64,000 nt of DNA, taken from NCBI GenBank assembly GCA_045617625.1, contig JAZLJA010000040.1, positions 1 to 64,000 of the forward strand, written 5' to 3'. Below are positions 18,101 to 24,624 of this stretch, piece by piece. The position numbers and the translations under genes were made by a program. The notes below the pieces were generated by a model that did not search any database, had not been told where the DNA came from, and saw nothing but the letters and a program-made list of their open reading frames with translations. Numbering within the stretch: position 1 is the stretch's first letter; each line of letters opens with the position of its first letter. Source of the stretch: Firm-04 sp045617625 (GTDB lineage Bacteria; Bacillota; Clostridia; Oscillospirales; Ruminococcaceae).

Positions 18101-18811
18101 CTCAGTATCTCTGTCTTTATTAGCTCCTACAGTAGGGTGAAGATAATAGTTGATTCCTTCGTTGAGAAGGTTGTCATAAGTTGAACCGCCTGTTTCCAGA
18201 CCGGCAGGGCCGCCGTAATTAAACATCGTGATCTTGATGCCGTCCGCGTTGTTATCCACGGTATCAATCATATTGTAACCGGTAGGCGGTGCCGGCTGCG
18301 GGGGCTTGACTGCACCCAGCAGCATCGGTTTGGGTTCGGTCAGATCTGCTTGTTCCTCCGTGGGTTCTTCGGAAACTGACGAATCATCTTCGATTTCAGT
18401 CTCTTCGTTTCCGCCCGAGAAGGATGCGGCATCGAGTTCGACAAATTCTATCGGTTCTTCCTGCGGTTGGATGTAAGCATCGAGCGTATGGTCGGTATAG
18501 CATTCAGGCTCGTGATGATGTTCCGTGATACCGCACACTGCCTGCATTGCGTAACAGGCATCACTGTGGGTGTGGAGCTCATTTTCTTCCTGACCGCAAA
18601 CCAGCACGTTTTGATAGCATTCATCTGTGTGAACGTGTTCTTCGATGCCGCAAAACGCTTGGTTGACCATCGTGATGCCCGTGCCGCGCAGGCACCAGAC
18701 AACCGTGGAGGTCACAAATAAAGAAAGAACCAACAGCAGCGAAATCATTTTTCGCCGTCGCAGATCGTTTTTATGAAGCACTTCATAAAAACCATCCAGA
18801 TAGTTTTTCAT
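15155..18811 (-). CDS. Giant pilus-tip adhesin with CBM22 nested in a Cna_B stalk, LPHTGG anchored
   Basis: 1218 residues. The N-terminus is basic with a membrane segment (22-41), then three His/Cys repeats (EEHVHTDECY, HTHSDACY, EHHHEPECY; 57-105) and an acidic, Pro-containing linker (115-177). Residues about 355-545 resemble a fibro-slime/PA14-type domain (FEYSGDDDMWVFIDGKLVLD). Cna_B-like domains start near 683 (KFYVKKVW) and 792 (GIHVEKVW). The second is interrupted by a CBM22 (about 912-1068; DNA about 15608-16078) retaining the Arg, Trp, Tyr and Glu ligand positions, and resumes near 1105-1175. LPHTGG is at 1179-1184, then a membrane helix and RERR tail. It probably sits at the pilus tip and binds xylan or related glycans. 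Confidence 0.85.
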   Translation of the reverse strand: MKNYLDGFYEVLHKNDLRRRKMISLLLVLSLFVTSTVVWCLRGTGITMVNQAFCGIEEHVHTDECYQNVLVCGQEENELHTHSDACYAMQAVCGITEHHHEPECYTDHTLDAYIQPQEEPIEFVELDAASFSGGNEETEIEDDSSVSEEPTEEQADLTEPKPMLLGAVKPPQPAPPTGYNMIDTVDNNADGIKITMFNYGGPAGLETGGSTYDNLLNEGINYYLHPTVGANKDRDTELYFISYSTPDSEIHDNPPHADLNNYSGDYNESSYITGNRPVQGIVKKTLSSEGYPVIAASTRGSDLKILFDETEIANGYKEVYTDVSYLFTLDENGYYTYDSDKNYAYLNINNNNFEVYDHTFYAEANGNPEVDDFGEKRSVGFFPFNYPFKANGDPINTDVHWGNNPYYDHHFGMKLETQFFIPQNHLEGTDDIIFEYSGDDDMWVFIDGKLVLDVGGIHERAAGKINFTGGDNIIDGIPTPYVLTEDELLGDPGPEGKKWIKEPLATVLGADWNSNNGEPHDIKVFYLERGSNFSNLFVNFNLPAVKPVTLSKEIGTGVSKTSKIADNDYFFRLWYEDPNSQTGYSEYQGVYYVNDTKTNTKDTDGLLQLKAGQTITVNFLTPDTEYYIEEVGVDPEVFESITINGAAPIENEPGGLSREQLPKFLPETDADLSWVNNVHEELTKFYVKKVWEDTKTSHDEIRFRIVRTDLTDNDKKAYVTINHTRNFSLNSSNNWTMLFENIATKYYGHEYEYSVEEYGVPDGYVASYPDPTTDANGNTVYSIVNTPADEAGIHVEKVWLDEYGNEMTDPPNEDVTIQLWRKYTEYDTTDTTTLKVTVKDSGGNVIDQWETDKVHLGGTMEFSVDGQNNLAATSITATNCSCSETDGFFDVTGIKQNAEVVITYPAIPSNSILAHSTFTDSNNNPTREKEWSGRSGSATLGYGYNTVYASGHSLKVTNRTANWDGVSYAIDTTKYIPGETYSFLTYARCESTAMPLQLSMQYNDASGTTQYDRISPPESTTAPTTTNGWSILSNPEFKIPLGASNISVYVETGSGTGNFFVDEFVIAKKGTNMKVDPTSGQIVPDYHIYADIKDASMPKDAGTPKDVKFDEVKLTASDDWTYFWDTEDLNQTPGIEYTYYVKEITQLDGFVTTIKGNNVSTNTEDNPITVQNKYNAYALPHTGGSGTARIYLAGVFLLLASLLSGALISKRERRSNIT

Positions 18812-18832
18812 TGATCCACCATTTTCCTTTCT

Positions 18833-19417
18833 TTAAGATTTCCGGTCTCCGAGCGGCCAGATTTTGAATAATACCCGTCCGACGATCTGATCCTGTCCCA
18901 CGCAGCCGATGGCTGCATTTCTGCTGTCCACAGAGGTGGCACGATTGTCGCCGAGGATGAAATATTTGTTGTCAGGCACCACAAACGGAAAAGTCAGTTC
19001 GCAGTTGCCGAGGCTTTTTTCGATGACATAGGGTTCATCAATGCGGACATTGTTGCGATAAACATTGCCGTCCGCATCAATGGTGATGCTGTCACCGGGC
19101 ATTCCGATGATACGTTTGAGGAGCAGCTTGTTCTGCCAGGAAACGCAGCACAGATCCGAGTAATCAGCGGACTGTGACTTGGTCAGCACGAGGATATCGC
19201 CGTCTCTGAGGTTTGGTTCCATGCTGCTGCCGGAGACCTGAATCACAGGCAGGAGCAAAGTGGAGATCAGAACCGCGATCGCGGCGACCACCACGAGGGT
19301 GGCAAATGTACTGAGCAGCGTTTTGCGAAACAGTTTTTTGTGGCGGATTTTTTCCATTTCGCCTTCAACTTGTTTCACGCTTGGGACAGTTACTTGTTCT
19401 TTCGTAGATTCTGACAT
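18833..19417 (-). CDS. lepB: Type I signal peptidase of the pilus locus
   Basis: 194 residues with one N-terminal membrane helix (about 35-58). The catalytic Ser lies in SGSSMEPNL and the Lys in LLLKRIIGMPGD; the GDNRATSVDSR box is present. GGAAGG precedes the ATG at 19417. It overlaps the upstream coiled-coil gene by 28 bases and is followed 21 bases later by the tip adhesin. A dedicated signal peptidase in a pilus operon normally processes the secreted subunits, and the unusual N-terminus of the adhesin may need it. Confidence 0.88.
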   Translation of the reverse strand: MSESTKEQVTVPSVKQVEGEMEKIRHKKLFRKTLLSTFATLVVVAAIAVLISTLLLPVIQVSGSSMEPNLRDGDILVLTKSQSADYSDLCCVSWQNKLLLKRIIGMPGDSITIDADGNVYRNNVRIDEPYVIEKSLGNCELTFPFVVPDNKYFILGDNRATSVDSRNAAIGCVGQDQIVGRVLFKIWPLGDRKS

Positions 19418-19689
19418 ATGATACCTTCCAATACACGGAGCATCGCATTTTGTGCGGTGATTTGATTTTGAGAACGCTCCATGAGGGATGATGCGTCCGA
19501 AATGATTTTCTGAAGCTGCTCTGTGGAATCTGCCACGGAGGATGTATCTGCAAGCTGTTGTTCCTTGAAGGAAAGCTGTGCTTTCAGCGAATTGATCTCC
19601 GCCTGCATGGCAGCTTCACGTTTCTGATATTCATAGATGATTTCCACAAGTTCGTTGCGGTTGAGCCGCTTAAACTCTTTATCGGTCAT
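19390..19689 (-). CDS. Small coiled-coil protein of sortase/pilus loci
   Basis: 99 residues, GGAG 8 bases before the start. It opens MTDKEFKRLNRNELVEIIYE and continues as a heptad-rich coil (about 20-50) and a second helical stretch. Similar short proteins starting with the K-x-L-x-R-x-E-L pattern recur in clostridial pilin clusters, to my recollection; no function is established. It has no signal peptide or membrane helix, so it should be cytoplasmic. Tight overlap with the signal peptidase gene implies co-translation. Confidence 0.65.
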   Translation of the reverse strand: MTDKEFKRLNRNELVEIIYEYQKREAAMQAEINSLKAQLSFKEQQLADTSSVADSTEQLQKIISDASSLMERSQNQITAQNAMLRVLEGIICQNLRKNK

Positions 19690-19707
19690 GCGAGGGTCTC
19701 CTATGGT

Positions 19708-20340
19708 TCAAGTTTCTCTGCATCGAACGGTGAGACGCTGTTTGCCGCCGTAGGTGCAGGTATAAAGGGAAAGATCCCAGTTGCTTTCGATCATTTGCGG
19801 AACATCGGTGGGATTCAGTATTTCGATTTCACCCACCGTATAATTGTAGATTTTTCCGTCCATATCCGTGAAACTGATGCTTTCTCCGACGCTCACGCTG
19901 TGCAGTTTTCCGAAGCTGCTTTTGTAATTATGTCCTGCCACGACGAAATCATGTGTGGCGGGGGAGCCTGCATAGCGGCAGGGGGAAAGCTTGAGTTTCT
20001 GCATATCCCAGTCGCTGAAGATCGGGGTTTCGTAGCCTTTTTCAGGAAGTGAGAGAATGCCGATGTACCGATTGCCGTCGATTTCCACGGTGGGAGATGC
20101 TTCTTCGGTTTCACCGGTGATCATTTCCTGAATGCGGGTGTCGATGACTTCGGGGTTCAGGGAGGCGGAATCGGTTTTGCGTTTTTCAATTTCAGCGCGG
20201 ACGATCGGGATTTTTTCGTTCACGGATTGCAGTGCGGTCTGGTCTTCTCTGTCGTTATACCAAAGGAGGCAGCCCGAACCGCAAAGCATCGCGGCACCGA
20301 TGAAAATGAGGATCGCGCCGAAAATGCGTTTGCCGCTCAT
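19708..20340 (-). CDS. Sortase, non-class C (class D-like)
   Basis: 210 residues. An N-terminal membrane helix (about 5-27) is followed by a soluble sortase domain with catalytic His (VVAGHNYKSSFG), Cys (LYTCTYGG) and Arg (RLTVRCRET) close to the C-terminus. No C-terminal membrane helix is present, unlike the two class C enzymes here. It starts inside the stop of the basal pilin gene (ATGA overlap). It may attach the IQTGQ-type minor pilin or the finished pilus to the cell wall; the division of labour is inferred. Confidence 0.8.
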   Translation of the reverse strand: MSGKRIFGAILIFIGAAMLCGSGCLLWYNDREDQTALQSVNEKIPIVRAEIEKRKTDSASLNPEVIDTRIQEMITGETEEASPTVEIDGNRYIGILSLPEKGYETPIFSDWDMQKLKLSPCRYAGSPATHDFVVAGHNYKSSFGKLHSVSVGESISFTDMDGKIYNYTVGEIEILNPTDVPQMIESNWDLSLYTCTYGGKQRLTVRCRET

Positions 20341-21233
20341 TGTTTTTGTTTCCTTCCGCTGACGTTCAGGGCAAAACCGAGGATGATCAGCAGCAGTCCG
20401 CCGCCTGCGAGCAGCGGGATCGGCCAGTCAAGCTGACCTGTCTGAATGAGCGCTGCGCTGTTATACACCGTGAAAGAAAGTCCTTCTTTCGAGTAAGTTG
20501 CGGTGTAACCTGCGGGGATGACAGTTTCCTTGACGTTCCAATCCTCTCCGTAGGGGAGATTCTTCCATGTGTACTTCCATTCATTTGCTTCAGAAAGTGT
20601 TACGGTATCAACGACGGTGTTGTTTTTCGTGAGTGCGATCTGCACACTCTGCGGACGTTTGGTACCGTCATCATTCCACACTTTTTTCACATTGATATCG
20701 GTGAGCTGGAGGACATCAATTTTCGGTGTTGCGTCGATGTCATAGAGCCATTTATCGTCATATGAAGTGGGCAGGCAGACCAGAAACGGGAGAAACAGTG
20801 CATCCCAGTTGTTTTTTCTGGTTTCACCGCCGAGATAAACACCTGCATCGAGGTTTTCAAATTTTGCGATGCCCTTGCTGTCGGTTGCGAGGGTGATGCC
20901 TGAAAGCTTTTCATCCTGTGCAAACTCAAACAGCTTTTGCGGGAGTGCTTTATCTTCGGTGAGTTCGTTTGCATCGCCGAAATCGGCAAAATCGCCGCAG
21001 TATTCATAATGGATCGACGAATCAGAAACGATCACATCGGCAATGCGATAGAGTGTGATCTCCGCGCCTTCAATGACGGCATCCTGTTGTTCAGGGAGGG
21101 TGAGCGTCACGCGCAGAGAGCATTTCTGATCGGGCTCGTAGATATAGGAATCCACGGCAGCCGCAGCGGATGAGAGCAAAGCTGCTGTTGTCAATGCGGA
21201 GACTGCACCGACCGCGAGTTTATTCTGTCTCAT
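20337..21233 (-). CDS. Minor/basal pilin with Cna_B domain and IQTGQ sorting signal
   Basis: 298 residues. The start at 21233 is preferred to the longer frame because GGAGG lies 8 bases upstream and a signal peptide follows (MRQNKLAVGAVSALTTAAL). An N-terminal prealbumin-like domain (about 30-175) is followed by a Cna_B domain (INVKKVWNDDGTKRPQS, then NVKETVIPAGYTATY). The C-terminus has IQTGQLDWPIP, a membrane helix and GRKQKQ, an atypical sorting signal of the PQTGQ class. It starts within the end of the class C sortase gene. The likely role is the pilus base, anchored by the sortase at 19708. Confidence 0.82.
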   Translation of the reverse strand: MRQNKLAVGAVSALTTAALLSSAAAAVDSYIYEPDQKCSLRVTLTLPEQQDAVIEGAEITLYRIADVIVSDSSIHYEYCGDFADFGDANELTEDKALPQKLFEFAQDEKLSGITLATDSKGIAKFENLDAGVYLGGETRKNNWDALFLPFLVCLPTSYDDKWLYDIDATPKIDVLQLTDINVKKVWNDDGTKRPQSVQIALTKNNTVVDTVTLSEANEWKYTWKNLPYGEDWNVKETVIPAGYTATYSKEGLSFTVYNSAALIQTGQLDWPIPLLAGGGLLLIILGFALNVSGRKQKQ

Positions 21234-22086
21234 GCTGACGTTCCTCCTTTCCATCAGATTGGTTTCGCTTGGTGTATTTCTGTATTGCTTTGCTGAACGC
21301 GAAAATCAGCAGCATGAGCAGCAGCGGAACTGCTGCAATGGATGATATGAAAATGCGGTTGATCCGCAAAGCTTCATTCGTGACGTAAATCTCAGGAGCT
21401 TCTTCTTCATTCACCACGCGGATGCCGCGTACCAGCAGCCGGTGGGTGTTGACACCGTAAGGTGTGCAGGTGACGAGCGTGCAGTGATCTTCACCGCGAA
21501 CGATCTCCATGTCATCCGTTTCGGATGGCAGCACCACTTTGATCTGGTCAACGCGGTAAGTCAGCACACGGTTGAGAACGGTGAGGGAGAAAAAATCGCC
21601 CTCCTGCATGGCATCCAGGTCGGTGAACAGTTTGGCACTTGGGAGCCCGCGGTGTCCTGAAAGAACACAGTGGGTGTTTTCGCCGCCTGTCGGCAGGCTT
21701 GTTCCCTCGATATGTCCGACGCCGATTTGCAGCACACCTTCGTCCACACCGTGATAAATCGGGAGTTCCACGCCAATTTTCGGGATGTCCAGATATCCCA
21801 TGATGCCCGAGCCGATCGGGTTGAGCGTTGTGCTGTAACCGCCGATCTGGGAAGGAGCATAAAGTGCGGTGGGGGTGGCTGCAATGCGCTGATTATACGC
21901 TTCCGCATCTTCAAAAATCTCGGAGATCTTGTCCTCGGAGGTTTTGGAGATGGCGGCATCGTAGTTTGCGATTGCGCGGGATGAATGCTGCTTGTTGATG
22001 TAATCGCTGACAGTTGGGTACAGCAGCATGGAGAGACCAATCAAAAATACAAGTGCAAGGATCACAGATGAAAGATGTTTTTTCAT
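21220..22086 (-). CDS. Class C sortase (first of two)
   Basis: 288 residues from ATG at 22086, preceded by AGGGAGA. Architecture is as for the sortase at 12462: N-terminal helix, catalytic domain with His (VLSGHRGLPS), Cys (LVTCTPYG) and Arg (HRLLVRG), and a C-terminal membrane helix with a basic tail. It follows the LPSTGG pilin gene by 90 bases. The two class C sortases are clearly related but divergent, suggesting each serves its neighbouring backbone pilin. Confidence 0.9.
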   Translation of the reverse strand: MKKHLSSVILALVFLIGLSMLLYPTVSDYINKQHSSRAIANYDAAISKTSEDKISEIFEDAEAYNQRIAATPTALYAPSQIGGYSTTLNPIGSGIMGYLDIPKIGVELPIYHGVDEGVLQIGVGHIEGTSLPTGGENTHCVLSGHRGLPSAKLFTDLDAMQEGDFFSLTVLNRVLTYRVDQIKVVLPSETDDMEIVRGEDHCTLVTCTPYGVNTHRLLVRGIRVVNEEEAPEIYVTNEALRINRIFISSIAAVPLLLMLLIFAFSKAIQKYTKRNQSDGKEERQHETE

Positions 22087-22121
22087 TGATTGATTTCTCC
22101 CTGATGCAGTACGCAATCCGA

Positions 22122-22155
22122 GCGGCGGAATCGCGGGATCCTGAGATTCCGCCGC
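22122..22155 (-). repeat. Hairpin between LPSTGG pilin and class C sortase
   Basis: An 11-base perfect stem (22122-22132 with 22145-22155) and no T-run. It may stabilise pilin mRNA or attenuate downstream expression, at the same place as the terminator-like hairpin at 13316. Confidence 0.5.
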
Positions 22156-22176
22156 AGGGCATTTGCGCTTGATTAC

Positions 22177-23931
22177 TTACTTTTCTTTTGAGTTGACGCG
22201 TTTTTGCGTGATAAACAGGACAACCGCACCAATCACAAGAATGGAGCCGATGATATAGAACAGTTTGGTGCCGATGCCGCCCGTGGACGGGAGAATGGTC
22301 CCCTTGCTGTTTTTGACGATGATGTTGAACAGTTCATCATCATCCAGCGGAATATCAGATTTCAGACCGGTTTCGGGATCTTCGATCGAAGCTGTCCAGG
22401 TGCAGCCGGTTTCGCTTGCTTCTGCTTCGATTTCGATTTCAAACGGGTCGATGGTGTTATACCCGAACGGTGTTTTGGTTTCAGTGATGGTATATTTGCC
22501 TTTGTTCAGACCTTCAAACGAGATCACGCCGTCCTCACCGACTTTGCCGACACCCGAAACATATCCGTCTTCACCCTTGACGGTGACATTTTGCTTCAGC
22601 TTGTAGAGGTCAGTGATGCTGTCGTATTTCTTTTCGGTTTCGGCAGTTGGCACTTCCTCTGTGAAGGAACCGTCTTTCAGTTTATAGAAAGTACCTGTCT
22701 CATCCTTTTCATACGAATAGGTGATCTGTACGGTATCCTTGACGCCGTCGCCGGTGATGGTGAATTCGGCACCGTTGAGACGTTTCTGCGTTGCAGCGTC
22801 CACTTTGACAAGCTTGATGCCCGTGGTATAGACATATGTGGTGGAATCGGGGGTTTTGCCCGTGGGTTCCGTGCCTGTACCGCCGGGATTGGTGGGATCG
22901 GTCGGGTCTGTGGGCTTATCGTTGTCGCCGTAGGTGAAGTTCGGGTCGTTCGAGAAGGTGAGGGATGCGGAGTTCATGTTGCTGCCTTCTCCGCCGACGG
23001 TGGCGTTTTCATTCAGGCGGGCGGTGTAGGTTGCGATGACGTTGCAGCCGATGTAATCCTCCGTGTTATACTGAATGAAGTCATGGAACACGATTTCGAT
23101 GTTCTGTCCGTCCACCGTGACGAAATAATCGGTATCCGCAATGAGTTCCTTGACCACTTCGCCCTTATCATTTGTAAAGTAGACTTTCAGATCTTTCTCA
23201 TTGAATGACATACCATCGGTCATCTTATCGTGCATGATAAAATAGTATTCGTTGTATCCTGCCATATTCGGAACTGCGGAGGTGAGTTTGAACGGGATGC
23301 TGTCACCGATGCTGAATGTACCGAATTTCTGCGGGTCGCCGCTGCCGTCGTCGATTTCCTTATCGAGTGAGGGAATCACGGATTTCACCGTCACATTGAC
23401 ATCCTTGACCACTTTGAGAATATAATTTGTATAAGCGGACTGGCCGTTGTCGAGGGCGTCATCGGAATCCTTGATGAGGTAGTAACCTGCTGCCAGATCA
23501 CTGATCTCGATATCGCTGCCTGTTTTGACGGAATCGGTGTGTGTATCGGTGAGATATTTACCAAGCACCTTTGCCACATCGCGGATGTCGTCAGCGGTCA
23601 GCTCAGGGGAGGCGATCGCATCAGCAACGCTTGCGGCATCCTTGCAGGAAGCGAACACATCATCAATGTCCTTGAGGGCATCCAGCACGGTTTTGCTGCC
23701 GACGGTTGCTTCGTCGTCGATGCCGCTGCCCCAGATGATATTGGAGAGTGTATCGTCAGCCAAATCGCCTGTAAAGATCTGGTAAGCTTCATATGTGTGG
23801 GATGCTTTGTCCTCTGAGTTTGGAATGATGGTGATATCATAGGTATCAGAGGCAGCAACCGCAGGGATACTCATTGCACCGATCATCATGACCGTTGCGG
23901 CACAGGCAAGCAGTTTTTTCATGTTCTTCAT
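22177..23931 (-). CDS. Backbone pilin with LPSTGG sorting signal, first gene of the pilus locus
   Basis: 584 residues. Start 23931 is chosen because AAGG lies 7 bases upstream and a signal peptide follows (MKNMKKLLACAATVMMIGAM). The N-terminal fimbrial domain ends VVKDVNVTVKSVIPSLDKEI, with Lys183 as the candidate pilin-motif lysine. A central isopeptide-type domain, a short Pro/Thr/Gly linker (TDPTDPTNPGGTGTEPTG) and a Cna_B-like domain (GLNKGKYTITETKTPFGYN) follow. LPSTGG is at 547-552, then a membrane helix and QKRVNSKEK. A promoter lies about 320 bases upstream. Confidence 0.88.
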   Translation of the reverse strand: MKNMKKLLACAATVMMIGAMSIPAVAASDTYDITIIPNSEDKASHTYEAYQIFTGDLADDTLSNIIWGSGIDDEATVGSKTVLDALKDIDDVFASCKDAASVADAIASPELTADDIRDVAKVLGKYLTDTHTDSVKTGSDIEISDLAAGYYLIKDSDDALDNGQSAYTNYILKVVKDVNVTVKSVIPSLDKEIDDGSGDPQKFGTFSIGDSIPFKLTSAVPNMAGYNEYYFIMHDKMTDGMSFNEKDLKVYFTNDKGEVVKELIADTDYFVTVDGQNIEIVFHDFIQYNTEDYIGCNVIATYTARLNENATVGGEGSNMNSASLTFSNDPNFTYGDNDKPTDPTDPTNPGGTGTEPTGKTPDSTTYVYTTGIKLVKVDAATQKRLNGAEFTITGDGVKDTVQITYSYEKDETGTFYKLKDGSFTEEVPTAETEKKYDSITDLYKLKQNVTVKGEDGYVSGVGKVGEDGVISFEGLNKGKYTITETKTPFGYNTIDPFEIEIEAEASETGCTWTASIEDPETGLKSDIPLDDDELFNIIVKNSKGTILPSTGGIGTKLFYIIGSILVIGAVVLFITQKRVNSKEK

Positions 23932-24248
23932 GGCTTTTCCTTTCTCCGTAAAAAATACAGTCAGTCTCGATTGGAACGAACGGCTGAACAATATACTGAC
24001 AATAAAAAACACCACTATGCAGATGCGGAGGATGCACAGCATTGAGAGCGGCGCGAAATTCCCTGCGGCATGTGGGATCAGATAGCTGCAAACAGCAGCG
24101 TTTTGAAGTTATCACATAAAAACGTCATATCGAATCCCGTAAAAAATTGTGTACTGAGACTGCAGGTTCCAAGTCATGCTGTTCGCACGGATATCGCCTG
24201 CGTAGTGTGAATATGGACGTTTGTGTTCCTTTCTGTCTTTATGATATT

Positions 24249-24277
24249 AGTATAGCACTTGTTTGAGAATCTGTCAA
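24249..24277 (-). promoter_or_regulatory. Sigma-A promoter of the pilus operon
   Basis: Minus strand: TTGACA (24272-24277), a 17-base spacer, TATACT (24249-24254). It is about 320 bases before the first pilin start. Confidence 0.85.
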
Positions 24278-24574
24278 TATTAAACGGCATTTTTAGGCGT
24301 TTCCACGGTTTTTGCCGACGTTTTCGGCTGTTTTGACAACTTGTTTTGTACACTTTTATTAGAAAGATATTATCACAACTGATTTTGATTGACGAAAATG
24401 TAATATTTTGCCGAAAATATACCGTCTGTATATGGATTTGTGAAGAAAAAGCTGAAAAAAACATCAATCATCGTTCAATTCGACTGAATTTTCCAATAAA
24501 ATCTGTTGAAAAATGAAACAGGATAGAATTTTACTAATTTTGGGAATATTTATACAATTATATGATACAACTGC

Positions 24575-24613
24575 AAAAAGATCCGCACTCTCAGAAAGAG
24601 AATGCGGATCTTG
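24575..24613 (-). terminator. Intrinsic terminator of the GH43-CE1 gene
   Basis: A stem of about 15 bases containing AAGATCCGCA (with two minor mismatches) is followed by CTTTTTGC on the minus strand, beginning about 12 bases after the stop. Confidence 0.8.
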
Positions 24614-24624
24614 CGGAGATGCGA

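Larger units (their letters stand above)
23932..24624. other. 693-base intergenic region upstream of the pilus locus
   Basis: It holds the pilus promoter (24249-24277), a leader of about 310 bases on the minus strand (23932-24242), an AT-rich stretch with nothing recognisable (about 24280-24570) and the terminator of the GH43-CE1 gene (24575-24613). In the leader, a 21-codon ATG frame lacks a ribosome site and is not called. Confidence 0.6.

Noticed and set aside
24060..24190. 21-codon upstream open frame in the pilus leader
   Set aside because: It has an ATG and stop but no ribosome site and no recognisable peptide, so it is likely chance.
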